Positions 52,320 through 61,095 are shown, counted from the stretch's first letter. The stretch is DNA of 64,000 bases from Tenacibaculum todarodis (GCF_001889045.1 NZ_CP018155.1:1552001-1616000), one strand, 5' to 3'. The notes: a model not told the origin generated them from the sequence alone. Program-made: numbers and translations.

Positions 52320-53099
52320 ATGTTAGATTTTATCGATTTTTCTTTTTTGGATGTTTTAGATATTTTGTTGGTTGCAACACTACTCTATTATATTTATAAG
52401 TTATTAAAAGGAACTGTTGCTATTAATATTTTTATAGGAATTGCGCTAATTTTTTTAATATGGAAAGTAACACAAGCTTTAAAAATGGAAATGTTAAGTG
52501 GTATTTTAGGCTACTTACTTTCTGGTGGAGTTATTGCACTTATTATTGTGTTTCAGCAAGAAATACGTAAGTTTTTATTAATGATTGGTACTACCAATTT
52601 TTCTACCAAAAAGAGTTTTTTAAAGCAATTAAAGTTTTTACAATCAGAAATTAGTTCCGAAACTGATAGTGATATTATTTTAGGCGCTTGTAAAAAAATG
52701 AGTACAACCAAAACAGGTGCGTTAATTGTTGTAGAACGCACTAACAGTTTAGATTTTCTTATAAACTCTGGTGATAAAATGAATGCGTTAATTAACGAAG
52801 CCATTTTAGAAAGTATTTTCTATAAAAATAGTCCGTTACACGATGGTGCAACTATAATAAGAGACAATTATGTGGTTGCAACGCGAGTAATTTTACCGGT
52901 TTCTAACAATACTAAAATTCCAGCACGTTTTGGTTTAAGACACAGAGCAGCAATTGGTGTTACTGAAAAAACAGATGCTGTTTGTATTTTAGTTTCTGAA
53001 GAAACAGGAGAAATTTCATATATTAAGGATGGTGAGTTTGTACTGTATAAAGATTTTGAAATACTTGCAGAAAAACTTCGTGGTGATTTAGTTGGTTAA
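52320..53099 (+). CDS. cdaA: Diadenylate cyclase CdaA
   Basis: Makes c-di-AMP from two ATP, a signal for osmotic and cell-wall homeostasis. 259 residues. Three N-terminal TM segments (about 15-85), then a DisA_N domain with the DGA (LHDGATIIRDN) and RHR (LRHRAAIGVTE) motifs. Membrane-bound CdaA form usual in Bacteroidota and Firmicutes. Follows exbD by 36 bp, probably co-transcribed, and shares the upstream palindrome. A family B repeat and terminator follow. Confidence 0.94.
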   Translation: MLDFIDFSFLDVLDILLVATLLYYIYKLLKGTVAINIFIGIALIFLIWKVTQALKMEMLSGILGYLLSGGVIALIIVFQQEIRKFLLMIGTTNFSTKKSFLKQLKFLQSEISSETDSDIILGACKKMSTTKTGALIVVERTNSLDFLINSGDKMNALINEAILESIFYKNSPLHDGATIIRDNYVVATRVILPVSNNTKIPARFGLRHRAAIGVTEKTDAVCILVSEETGEISYIKDGEFVLYKDFEILAEKLRGDLVG

Positions 53100-53144
53100 A
53101 AAATCACTAATTAGTTAAATAATAAAGCTACCTTTATAAATTAG

Positions 53145-53216
53145 CTTAGCCCTGATTGAAGTGGCATCCTTTTTTCTTTTTCAGAAAAAAGATATAACGG
53201 AAAGCAGGAAATAGCT
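53145..53216. repeat. Family B dispersed repeat
   Basis: CTTAGCCCTGATTGAAGTGGCATCC, a TTTTTTCT/AGAAAAAA hairpin, then GGAAAGCAGGAAATAGCT. The hairpin covaries with the 41186 copy. Confidence 0.82.
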
Positions 53217-53238
53217 ACAAATAAGAAAACTATAGCAT

Positions 53239-53271
53239 AAAAAAAGGCTCTCAATAATTGAGAGCCTTTTT
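53239..53271. terminator. Bidirectional terminator between cdaA and the lipoprotein gene
   Basis: AAAAAGGCTCTCAA / TTGAGAGCCTTTTT with a three-base loop. Confidence 0.88.
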
Positions 53272-53292
53272 AATTATAATTTTCTAATCTAA

Positions 53293-53769
53293 TTAGTTAG
53301 CTGGTGCCATTTTAGATTGGATAGCGTTCATTACTGATTTGAATTTCTTTGCAGAATCTTCATCTAAGTTAGCAACGATTTCTTTACCTTTTGCAAGTAA
53401 ATCTTTACCTTTTTTCATTAACTCAGCATTTTTATAAGCATCTTTTCCAGCTGCCATATATTCTTTTGCGTAAGCAGTATAAGCCTGTAAGTGCTCACCA
53501 ACTTTAGGGTCTTCAAATTTAGGAATAGTTACTCCTTCTACTGCAGAAGTTAAAGCATCTCCAGCTTTATCAGCTAAATCTTTTGCTCCGTCTACAACAC
53601 TTTCTGCTCCGTCAACTACTTTGTTAGCTCCATCAGCTACAACATCTCCAGCTTTATCAGCTGCTTCTACTGTTGCATCTTTTAAATCTTTTCCTGCTTC
53701 TTGTGCTTTTTTACATCCAGTTGCTAATAATGCTCCAGCAACAAATACAGATAAAATTACTTTTTTCAT
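53293..53769 (-). CDS. Small Ala/Asp/Lys-rich lipoprotein with heptad-like repeats
   Basis: 158 residues. Signal and lipobox (FVAGALLATGCKKA, Cys about 19), then a central helix of repeated 11-mer-like units (KDLKDATVEAADKAGD, VVDGAKDLADKAGD) as in LEA/apolipoprotein-type amphipathic proteins, and a C-terminal FEDPKVGEHLQAYTAYAKEY region. Probably an abundant envelope lipoprotein. No enzyme motif. Transcribed towards cdaA, sharing its terminator. Confidence 0.75.
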   Translation of the reverse strand: MKKVILSVFVAGALLATGCKKAQEAGKDLKDATVEAADKAGDVVADGANKVVDGAESVVDGAKDLADKAGDALTSAVEGVTIPKFEDPKVGEHLQAYTAYAKEYMAAGKDAYKNAELMKKGKDLLAKGKEIVANLDEDSAKKFKSVMNAIQSKMAPAN

Positions 53770-53847
53770 TTTGTTTTGATTTTAATGTTTTGATTGAACA
53801 ACAAAAATAGCAGATTCCTACAAGTAAACAAGCATTTTTTACGTTAT

Positions 53848-55611
53848 TTATGCTACTTGTGTGCTAAATTGTTTGTCGAATAAATTTTTATAATATCCAT
53901 TTGATTTAGCTAATAATTCTTGATGGGTTCCTTCTTCCACAATTTCTCCTTTATCCATCACAATAATCTTATCTGCTTTCTTAATTGTTGCTAACCTATG
54001 TGCAATTACAATTGAAGTTCTTCCTTTAGTAATTTCTTCGGTTGCATATTGTATCATTTGTTCTGCATTCGCATCAACTGAAGATGTTGCTTCGTCTAAA
54101 ATTAACACACTTGGCTTGCTAACATAAGCTCTTAAAAAAGCTATTAATTGACGTTGACCTGATGACAACATTGCGCCACGTTCTTTAACGTTATAATTAT
54201 AACCGCCAGGAAGTGTCATTATAAAATCGTGAATCCCAATTTGTTTTGCTGCTTTTTGAACCGTTTCTAATGAAATAGATTCGTTTTTTAGGGTTATATT
54301 ATTGAAAATTGAATCTGAAAATAAAAATACATCTTGTAAAACTACCGCTATTTTATTTCTTAAGGATTCAATATCATATTCTTGAACAGGCGTTTTATCA
54401 ACTGAAATTACACCATTATCTATTTCGTAAAACCTATTTATTAGATTTATAATTGTAGATTTTCCTGCTCCTGTAGAACCAACAATGGCTACAGTTTGTC
54501 CTTTTTTAACTGAAAATGAAATTCCTTTTAAGACTTCTTCTCCTTTTATATAACTGAAACGAACATCTTTAAAATCTATATTTCCTTGTAAGTTTTCTGC
54601 GGATGTTGTTCCTGAAACATCAATAGAACTTTCAGTATCAATTACTTTAAAAACACGTTCTCCCGCTACAATTCCCATTTGTAATTGGTTAAATTTATCT
54701 GCAATTTGCCTCAAAGGACGAAATAACATTTGAGACATTTTTATAAATCCAATAATTGCACCAACAGTTACAGCTTCGTCTCCAATAGCTTGGAAACCTC
54801 CATACCAAACTAATAAACCAATTGCTATTGATGAAAATATTTCTGCAATTGGAAAGAAAATTGAATAGTACCAAACTGTTTTTACATGTGCTTTTTTGTG
54901 CTTATCGTTTATTTTCATAAAGTTCTGATACTCGATCTTCTCTCTATTAAATAATTGCACAATTTTCATTCCTGTAACACGTTCTTGCACAAATCCGTTT
55001 AAATTAGAAACCTGATCTCTAACATCTTGAAACGTGGCTTTTATGGCTATTTGAAATAACTTTGTTGCATAAATTAAAATTGGTAAAACTGCTAATGCAA
55101 TTAAAGCTAACTTCCAATTTATGTATAACATTACTCCTGTTATTACAATCATTTTTAGCAAATCACTCACAATCATAAACACTCCTTGTGTAAAAAAGTT
55201 TGCAATTGTTTCTATATCTGAAACGACTCTTGTTACTAATTTTCCAACGGAAGTATTATCAAAATAGGTCATTTTAAAGGCTAATATTTTACGAAAAACT
55301 TTAGCTCGCATATCTCTAATTACATGCTGACCAACCCAATTTGCATAATAAATAAATACAAATTGTAATAAAACTTCTACAATTAGAAGGCCAAACATTA
55401 GTAACACAAAGTTTACTAGATTATTTAAATCTTTGCTTTCTGTAAAGTCATCTACCGCTAAAACCAAAACATAAGGTCTTACAGCAGATACTATTGCTAG
55501 TAAAATTGTTGATAAGGCTGCAATAATAAATTGCATACGATAACGCTTTGCAAAACTCATTATTCTTGCAAAAATCTTTATATCGAATGCGTTTCCGGTT
55601 TTATTACTCAT
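53848..55611 (-). CDS. ABC transporter, fused permease and ATPase (MsbA/LmrA-like)
   Basis: 587 residues, half-transporter that dimerises. Six TM segments at about 15-310, then the ATPase: Walker A VGSTGAGKSTI, signature MLSSGQRQL (variant of LSGGQ), Walker B VLILDEATSS and His-switch IVIAHRLAT. Drug, lipid or peptide export is possible; the substrate cannot be told. Directly follows truA (stop-start gap of none), so probably co-transcribed. Confidence 0.92.
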   Translation of the reverse strand: MSNKTGNAFDIKIFARIMSFAKRYRMQFIIAALSTILLAIVSAVRPYVLVLAVDDFTESKDLNNLVNFVLLMFGLLIVEVLLQFVFIYYANWVGQHVIRDMRAKVFRKILAFKMTYFDNTSVGKLVTRVVSDIETIANFFTQGVFMIVSDLLKMIVITGVMLYINWKLALIALAVLPILIYATKLFQIAIKATFQDVRDQVSNLNGFVQERVTGMKIVQLFNREKIEYQNFMKINDKHKKAHVKTVWYYSIFFPIAEIFSSIAIGLLVWYGGFQAIGDEAVTVGAIIGFIKMSQMLFRPLRQIADKFNQLQMGIVAGERVFKVIDTESSIDVSGTTSAENLQGNIDFKDVRFSYIKGEEVLKGISFSVKKGQTVAIVGSTGAGKSTIINLINRFYEIDNGVISVDKTPVQEYDIESLRNKIAVVLQDVFLFSDSIFNNITLKNESISLETVQKAAKQIGIHDFIMTLPGGYNYNVKERGAMLSSGQRQLIAFLRAYVSKPSVLILDEATSSVDANAEQMIQYATEEITKGRTSIVIAHRLATIKKADKIIVMDKGEIVEEGTHQELLAKSNGYYKNLFDKQFSTQVA

Positions 55612-56352
55612 TTAATTTTTAATATAATTATATGCTACTTTTGTTAAAAATAATCCTTTTGCAGGAACTGATAAACCTGCATTACCTCTATTCTTACTTT
55701 CTATAATTTTTCTAAAATCTTCAATAGAAATTTTTCCTTGTCCTACTTCTAATAATGTACCAACAATGGCTCTAACCATATTTCTTAAAAATCTGTTTGC
55801 AGATATATAAAAGATAATTTCGTTTCCGTTTTGTTTAAATATTGCTTCAGTTATAGTACAGTTAAAAGTATATACTTCTGTTTTTACTTTTGAAAAGCTT
55901 TCAAAATCTTCATATTCAAAAAGAATTTTTGCGGCTTCATTCATCAAACTTACATTAAATTTTTGTGAATGAATTTGCCAAGAATTCTCTAACGTAAATG
56001 GGTTTCTACCTAACCAAATGTTGTATTGATAACTTCTACTTAGTGCATCAAAACGCGCATGAGCTTCATCTTCTACCAAAATCAGTTTATAAATTACTAT
56101 ATCTTTTGGTAAAATTGAATTAAACTTAAACACATAATTTTCTTCTATTTCTCTATCAATATCAAAATGTGCAAACATCTGAGAAGCATGAACACCAGTA
56201 TCGGTTCTTCCTGCTCCTACAACGTTAACAGTAGTTTGCAAGACTGTGCTTAGTGCTTTATTAATTTCTTCTTGTACAGAAATTACGTCTGGTTGTACTT
56301 GCCAACCGTGATAATTTTTTCCGTTATATGCTAGTTCTAAAAAGTATCTCAA
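55612..56352 (-). CDS. truA: tRNA pseudouridine(38-40) synthase
   Basis: Makes pseudouridine at tRNA positions 38-40. 246 residues, normal. N-terminal LAYNGKNYHGWQVQPD, catalytic Asp in GAGRTDTGVHASQMFAH, and the C-terminal RFLRNMVRAIVGTLLEVG. Two-domain TruA fold. Sits at one base from the ABC gene and divergent from yfcE. Confidence 0.96.
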   Translation of the reverse strand: MRYFLELAYNGKNYHGWQVQPDVISVQEEINKALSTVLQTTVNVVGAGRTDTGVHASQMFAHFDIDREIEENYVFKFNSILPKDIVIYKLILVEDEAHARFDALSRSYQYNIWLGRNPFTLENSWQIHSQKFNVSLMNEAAKILFEYEDFESFSKVKTEVYTFNCTITEAIFKQNGNEIIFYISANRFLRNMVRAIVGTLLEVGQGKISIEDFRKIIESKNRGNAGLSVPAKGLFLTKVAYNYIKN

Positions 56353-56412
56353 AGTTGTTTTTTGGAAACATCAAAATTACTGAATTTATTTTGTTCTTTG
56401 TACTTTCGCAGT

Positions 56413-56907
56413 GTGAAGAAAATCTTATTACTTTCAGATACTCATAGTTATATTGACGATCAAATATTAAAGTTTGTAAAACAAGCTGATGAAGTTTGGC
56501 ATGCAGGCGATATTGGTGATTTAAAAGTTACCGATACTATAAAAAAAATAAAGCCATTACGTGCTGTTTTTGGGAATATTGACGATAAAGATGCTAGAGC
56601 TGAATTTCCTTTAGATAATAAGTTTACTTTAGAAGGTGTTTCTGTGTGGATTACACATATTGGTGGTTATCCTGGCAACTATTATCAACGTATTAGGAAA
56701 GAAATAAAAGAAAATTCTCCAAAAATATTTATTTCTGGTCATTCCCATATTTTAAAAATTCAGTTTGATCAAAAGCTAAACTTACTTCATTTAAATCCTG
56801 GAGCTTGTGGCAAACATGGTTTTCATAAGATACGTACAATGATTCGTTTTCAGATTAGTAAAGGAGATATAAAAGAAATGGAAGTAATAGAACTTGCTAA
56901 ACGATAA
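56413..56907 (+). CDS. YfcE-type metallophosphoesterase
   Basis: About 164 residues. All five metal-binding blocks of the calcineurin-like fold are there: LLLSDTHSY, VWHAGDIGD, VFGNIDD, WITHIGG, and ISGHSHILK, plus LHLNPGACG. Members are small phosphodiesterases. I start at GTG 56413 (VKKILLLSDTH) since upstream residues are unlike the family and a TACTTTCG box ends about four bases before it. The 3' end overlaps the histidine kinase gene by 11 bp, convergent. Confidence 0.88.
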   Translation: MKKILLLSDTHSYIDDQILKFVKQADEVWHAGDIGDLKVTDTIKKIKPLRAVFGNIDDKDARAEFPLDNKFTLEGVSVWITHIGGYPGNYYQRIRKEIKENSPKIFISGHSHILKIQFDQKLNLLHLNPGACGKHGFHKIRTMIRFQISKGDIKEMEVIELAKR

Positions 56908-58708
56908 ATGTCTTCTTTCTTTCTTGAATTGGTAGGGTAATTTTAATTTTAGTGCCTTCATTTTCTGCAGAATCAATAACAAAAGTTCCATTTAACATTT
57001 TAACTCTTGCATTAATTTGATTTAAGCCAATTCCATCCTTATTAATTGGATCTTCTGAATTAAAGCCCTTTCCATTATCTTCAACTAGGATTTCTAACAC
57101 TCCGTTTTCTTCTTTAGCACTTAAAAAAGCTTCATTAGCTTTACTATGCTTTAAAATATTATTAGCAAATTCTTGAACCATGTTATACACTTTAATTTCA
57201 AAACTTTGATCATAACGACGTACTCCTTCAATCTTTGTGAAAAAAGAGATTTCTGAATTCGAAAATTTATCAGCTGTATCTTTTATAGCGTATTCTAATC
57301 CAAATTTCAATAAAATAGAAGAGACTAAGTTATGCGATAAGTCTCTAATTTGTTGAGATGCTTGCTTTATTATTTCTTGAGTTTTATCTAACTCTACAGG
57401 AATATTTCCGTTAAATTGTTTTTGACTTGCTTGTAAATGAAGGTTTGCCGAAGATAGAAGAGCACTTACATTATCGTGTAAAGTTTCTGCAATTTGTTTT
57501 CGTTCTGTTTCTTTACCATCTAACGTAGCATTTAAAATTTTTATTTGAGACTCTAACTTAATTTTTTCTATATCCTTTTGCTGAATTAACTCATTTTCAG
57601 ATAGTTGGGTTTTAAGTTTTTGCTGACGAAGCTTATAAACATTTACTAAATACAATAAAAGAGCAATAGTAGCAAAACCAGCTATACCTACTAACCAAGT
57701 AGTTTGATTTGCTTGTAATTCATTTTTTTCGGCTATAATTCTTTTAGATTCTGCATCTTTTGTAGCCAATTCCACATTATTTCTTGTTTCAATTTCTTTA
57801 ATTGCTTTTCTTAATCCGATATCATTTATACTATCTCTTATTGCAACAGATTTATCTAGATATTCATAAGCACGATAGTTTTTCATGTTATAGAGAGTCC
57901 AACCAATATTATCATATAAAACTTCTTTATATTTTACTGCTTCTTCTCTATTGTCATTTTCCAGAAGTTTTATTGCTTTAAGATATAAAGATTTTGCTTT
58001 ATTAAAATTTTCTTCCTCCATAAAGATATTAGCTAAATTTCCATAATTAGAAGCTAATACTAAGTTTTCTCCAAATACTTTGTTTATATCTAATGCTTTG
58101 TTAATAAAAAACTTTGCCTTTGTAAGATCCTTTAAACTACTATTATCCCTATAAATTGCAGAAAGATTATTATAAGCATTAGATTTTAACAAAGAGGCTT
58201 TTTTATTTATCAAATTTAACTCAAATAATTTATCGTAATAAAAGAGAGAGCTGTCAATATTTTTATTTAATTGATATTCAGTAGCAAGACGGTAATACAG
58301 ATTACTTAATAAATCTTCATTTATTAAATTATTTTCCTGAATAATAGATGCATTATTTTTAAAGTATTCTAAAGTGTTTAAATAATACTTAATGGCTCTG
58401 TTATGATTATTCGTTTTTCTAAAAATATTTCCTATTAAATAATTTACATTAATAATTTCTTCTTGTGCATTTGATTTTTCAAGAGCTACAAAAGATAACT
58501 CTAGAGCTTCAGAAAACTCTTTTCTCTTAAATTTATCTATGGCTTTATAATATTCTTTAGATATCGAATCTTTTTGAATTACAAAGAAAGTGAAAGAAGC
58601 TGAGCGGGGGAACTCAACTTCTTCACTTTCATAATTAACTCTATTACTAAATAATGAAACAAGGGGGATTAACGTTATTATTATTGTACTAATAATCTTA
58701 TTTTTCAA
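56897..58708 (-). CDS. TPR-containing sensor histidine kinase (HisKA_3/LytS-NarX-like)
   Basis: 603 residues. N-terminal signal or TM anchor, periplasmic TPR array (about 50-300: EEIINVNYLIGNIFRKTNNH, LASNYGNLANIFMEEENFNKAKSLY), TM at about 340 (WLVGIAGFATIALLLYLVNVY), coiled coil, then HisKA_3 (RKQIAETLHDNVSALLSSANLHLQ, phospho-His) and HATPase (GVLEILVEDNGKGFNSEDP). Partner of the LuxR-type response regulator 1 kb upstream, with a lipoprotein gene in between. An EFPRSAS motif just after the anchor resembles the end of that lipoprotein. Confidence 0.9.
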   Translation of the reverse strand: MKNKIISTIIITLIPLVSLFSNRVNYESEEVEFPRSASFTFFVIQKDSISKEYYKAIDKFKRKEFSEALELSFVALEKSNAQEEIINVNYLIGNIFRKTNNHNRAIKYYLNTLEYFKNNASIIQENNLINEDLLSNLYYRLATEYQLNKNIDSSLFYYDKLFELNLINKKASLLKSNAYNNLSAIYRDNSSLKDLTKAKFFINKALDINKVFGENLVLASNYGNLANIFMEEENFNKAKSLYLKAIKLLENDNREEAVKYKEVLYDNIGWTLYNMKNYRAYEYLDKSVAIRDSINDIGLRKAIKEIETRNNVELATKDAESKRIIAEKNELQANQTTWLVGIAGFATIALLLYLVNVYKLRQQKLKTQLSENELIQQKDIEKIKLESQIKILNATLDGKETERKQIAETLHDNVSALLSSANLHLQASQKQFNGNIPVELDKTQEIIKQASQQIRDLSHNLVSSILLKFGLEYAIKDTADKFSNSEISFFTKIEGVRRYDQSFEIKVYNMVQEFANNILKHSKANEAFLSAKEENGVLEILVEDNGKGFNSEDPINKDGIGLNQINARVKMLNGTFVIDSAENEGTKIKITLPIQERKKTFIV

Positions 58709-58718
58709 TATGATCTTT

Positions 58719-59393
58719 TTATAATATAATTATACTTCTTGGTCTTCTAACTAATGATGCTGAAACTGACTCTGAACGAGAAAATTCATTTAAATGATTT
58801 ACGAAATCAATTTTAATAGGATTTCCATCATTTGAAAATATTTTAGAAAATGTAGTCCCTTTACTTTCTCCTTCTTTTAAGTGAATCTCATAAATCTCTT
58901 CTGCTTCATTATAAGCGAAAGAAACGTTTACTCCTTTTCTTACTTTAAAATCTAATTCAACTGTTTGCTCCTCTTTATTTACAAAGAAACTATGCTGCTG
59001 TAAAAATTTAATATTACTTTCTCCTTTTGCTAAAACAATGTCTTCATCTTCAATAACAAAAGATGTTTTTGATTGAGAATCTTCAACAAAATCTACACTT
59101 AATTGATTATTGTCTAAAGATAACTCCTCACTATTTTTCTTCGTTCCTGTTAATTCTCCAGCATATAAATAAATCTCTTTAGCACCATTACTTTTTACAA
59201 CTTCTGCTGTTGTATTATCATTTAAGGTATAATCCATAGAGTAACGTCCGTTAACATCTTTTTGTAACTTATAGGACTTTAATAGTTTTCCTTGAGTACC
59301 TAGCTCAACATTGTCAAGAGATTCATTGTTTGAACAAGATGTTAATCCTAAAAAAAGAACTGAAGCACAAGCACTTAATACTAAATTTTTCAT
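58719..59393 (-). CDS. Hypothetical lipoprotein of the two-component cassette
   Basis: 224 residues. Lipobox near residue 19 (FLGLTSCSNN), then a beta-rich body (GRYSMDYTLNDNTTAEVVKS, VDFVEDSQSKTSFVIEDE) and a C-terminal EFSRSESVSASLVRRPR tail. Unknown family. It lies 164 bp after the response regulator and 10 bp before the kinase, so it is probably the kinase's partner or input protein. Three TTAGGGGG boxes lie upstream of it. Confidence 0.65.
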   Translation of the reverse strand: MKNLVLSACASVLFLGLTSCSNNESLDNVELGTQGKLLKSYKLQKDVNGRYSMDYTLNDNTTAEVVKSNGAKEIYLYAGELTGTKKNSEELSLDNNQLSVDFVEDSQSKTSFVIEDEDIVLAKGESNIKFLQQHSFFVNKEEQTVELDFKVRKGVNVSFAYNEAEEIYEIHLKEGESKGTTFSKIFSNDGNPIKIDFVNHLNEFSRSESVSASLVRRPRSIIIL

Positions 59394-59499
59394 AAGAGGT
59401 AGTTTTACTATTTTAAAGACTTATTTAAGTCTTTAACTTGGTTATATTTGGTTTATTTAATTTAAAATGAGTGGTTTTAGCAATATACAATAACAATAA

Positions 59500-59556
59500 T
59501 TAGGGGGAATCAAGTTTTCTTTAGGGGGATAGAAAAGCTGAAGGGTAATTAGGGGG
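59500..59556. promoter_or_regulatory. Three TTAGGGGG boxes upstream of the lipoprotein-kinase genes
   Basis: TTAGGGGG at 59500-59507, 59521-59528 and 59549-59556 (CCCCCTAA on the gene strand), about 107 to 163 bp before the lipoprotein ATG. Regulator binding is a guess. Confidence 0.45.
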
Positions 59557-59557
59557 C

Positions 59558-60211
59558 TTAAAGTATATTGTTTTTAACTGCGTACATTGCTAAACCTACT
59601 GCATTTTTTACATTTATTTTTTTAATTAATCGACTTCTGTAATGTTCTATTGTTCGTATACTAACATTCATAGCTTCTGCTATTTGGATAGTATCTTTTT
59701 CTTGTGCTACTAACTTTAAAAGTTCTATTTCTTTATCTGTTAATTCTTCTTCTAACTCTTCTTTTTCACTTGCTTTTTGAGTGTTAGAGAAATACATTTC
59801 GAACAAATTTTCTTTTACATTATCGCTTATGTATTGCTGATTATTATGTACTGTTTTTATTCCTTTTATTAGATGTTCGCTTGCTGCGCTTTTTTCAATA
59901 AAGCCATTTGCTCCCAACTTAATCATTTCATCTACAAGCTTAGGGTCTTGCAAACTTGATAGGATAATTGTCTTTTGATCAACGTTCCTGGCTTTAAATG
60001 TTTTTAAAACATCTATTCCATCCATTTCCGGCATATTAATATCTAAAATAAGCACATCTGCACTATTATTTTTAGACCATTCTATAATTTGCCTTCCTGT
60101 TAAAGAATATCCTTCAACATTAATCTCATCATCAGTATTTAATAATGCTACGATTCCTTCAATTAAAATTTTGTGATCGTCAGCAATGTGAACTTGTATC
60201 TGTTGTTTCAT
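59558..60211 (-). CDS. LuxR/NarL-family response regulator
   Basis: 217 residues. Receiver domain with the acidic pocket (HIADDHKIL), phospho-Asp in VLILDINMPEMDGID, the conserved Ser (IILSSLQ) and Lys in NGFIEKSA; then a GerE helix-turn-helix (LTDKEIELLKLVAQEKDTIQIAEAMNVSIRTIEHYRSRLIKKI). Expected partner of the kinase at 56897-58708. Own promoter of the form TTG-N20-TAGATTTG; the ATG is five or so bases past the predicted start. Direct repeats upstream suggest autoactivation. Confidence 0.92.
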   Translation of the reverse strand: MKQQIQVHIADDHKILIEGIVALLNTDDEINVEGYSLTGRQIIEWSKNNSADVLILDINMPEMDGIDVLKTFKARNVDQKTIILSSLQDPKLVDEMIKLGANGFIEKSAASEHLIKGIKTVHNNQQYISDNVKENLFEMYFSNTQKASEKEELEEELTDKEIELLKLVAQEKDTIQIAEAMNVSIRTIEHYRSRLIKKINVKNAVGLAMYAVKNNIL

Positions 60212-60221
60212 TATTACGTTA

Positions 60222-60252
60222 CAAATCTATGGGGTTATTTTATATCTTACAA
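60222..60252 (-). promoter_or_regulatory. Promoter of the response regulator
   Basis: TTG (60252-60250), 20-bp spacer, TAGATTTG (60229-60222). Confidence 0.75.
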
Positions 60253-60275
60253 TGGTAAAAATACGAAACGTTTCT

Positions 60276-60314
60276 GCGGTTTTACCGCAAATAGCCTTCG
60301 GTTTTACCGCAAAT
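60276..60314. promoter_or_regulatory. Direct repeat CGGTTTTACCGCAAAT x2 upstream of the response regulator
   Basis: Copies at 60277-60292 and 60299-60314 repeat at 22 bp (two helical turns). The first sits in a perfect GCGGTTTTACCGC dyad. They lie some 25-60 bp upstream of the -33 element, an activator position. Confidence 0.6.
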
Positions 60315-60398
60315 TTGGTTACTTATTTTTTAAAAAATTGTAAATCAACTACACTAAACACAATTAACAAGCTGTTTTATAGCTAATTACAAAAATAC

Positions 60399-60425
60399 AA
60401 AAACCGAAGCTTTCACTTCGGTTTT
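60399..60425 (-). terminator. Terminator of the DUF4293 gene
   Basis: AAAACCGAAG / CTTCGGTTTT with a six-base loop. Confidence 0.78.
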
Positions 60426-60455
60426 CTCGCACAAAATATTACTAAGATGTTAGGT

Positions 60456-60887
60456 TTATCGTAATCTATCTACAGATTTCACAAGATCTTCGTCCTTTTT
60501 AATGGCTTTATTTGCAAACACAGTAAGCAAAATAACAATAATAGGTAAGAACATCCCAATACCTTTCTCAGAAACCGAAGCTTCTCCAGATAATGTTAGC
60601 ATTAGATATATCAACAGTCCTAATAAAAGAAGGTTAATCAAAATTACTACTCTTCCTAAAACAAACTGTAGCTTTCTTTTTTTAAATTGAAATACAGTTA
60701 TTAAGGATATTAAAGATGATAAAATAAATAATACTGGTATTGCTTTTTGCTTTACATCAACTACTTGCATAAAATCTTGAGCAAAAAGTGTATTATTAGA
60801 AACAGTCCAAATATTAAAAACAAAAATTAATCCTCCAGCTACTATTGCTGCAAGTATTAAGTATATAGTTTGTATTCTCTGAATCAT
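60456..60887 (-). CDS. DUF4293 membrane protein
   Basis: About 143 residues, four TM segments: MIQRIQTIYLILAAIVAGGL, a loop, VLFILSSLISLITVFQF, VILINLLLLGLLIYL and FLPIIVILLTVFANKAIKKDEDLV. This is the DUF4293 pattern; in Bacteroidota the gene is usually next to rho, as here. Function unknown. I start at ATG 60887 (MIQRIQTIYL), not the upstream frame to 61007, because the -7 box TACTTTTG is at 60913-60906. Divergent from rho. Confidence 0.88.
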   Translation of the reverse strand: MIQRIQTIYLILAAIVAGGLIFVFNIWTVSNNTLFAQDFMQVVDVKQKAIPVLFILSSLISLITVFQFKKRKLQFVLGRVVILINLLLLGLLIYLMLTLSGEASVSEKGIGMFLPIIVILLTVFANKAIKKDEDLVKSVDRLR

Positions 60888-60905
60888 CTTTAAAAATTGA
60901 GATAG

Positions 60906-60913
60906 CAAAAGTA
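60906..60913 (-). promoter_or_regulatory. DUF4293 promoter -7 box
   Basis: TACTTTTG fits TAnnTTTG and lies 18 bp before the ATG at 60887. Confidence 0.65.
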
Positions 60914-60937
60914 GCATTTTCTTTTTTAATAAGAAAC

Positions 60938-60967
60938 TTTGCATATTAAAATAATATACTATATTTG
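60938..60967 (+). promoter_or_regulatory. rho promoter
   Basis: TTTG (60938-60941), 18-bp spacer, TATATTTG (60960-60967). Transcription from here gives a leader of about 120 bases. Confidence 0.65.
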
Positions 60968-61095
60968 CTATATATTCAACTACACAACAGTTGATGCTGA
61001 ATTCCATCTATTTAGCATTCTATTCAAAAAAAACATCACCTCTCAATCTTAATTATCATTAAGAAATTATAAAAAATAATTAATTCATATACAGA

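Noticed and set aside
59443..59450. Plus-strand TATATTTG promoter between the lipoprotein and response regulator genes
   Set aside because: No plus-strand gene follows, only an 8-codon ORF; I could not support a transcript, though an antisense RNA is possible.
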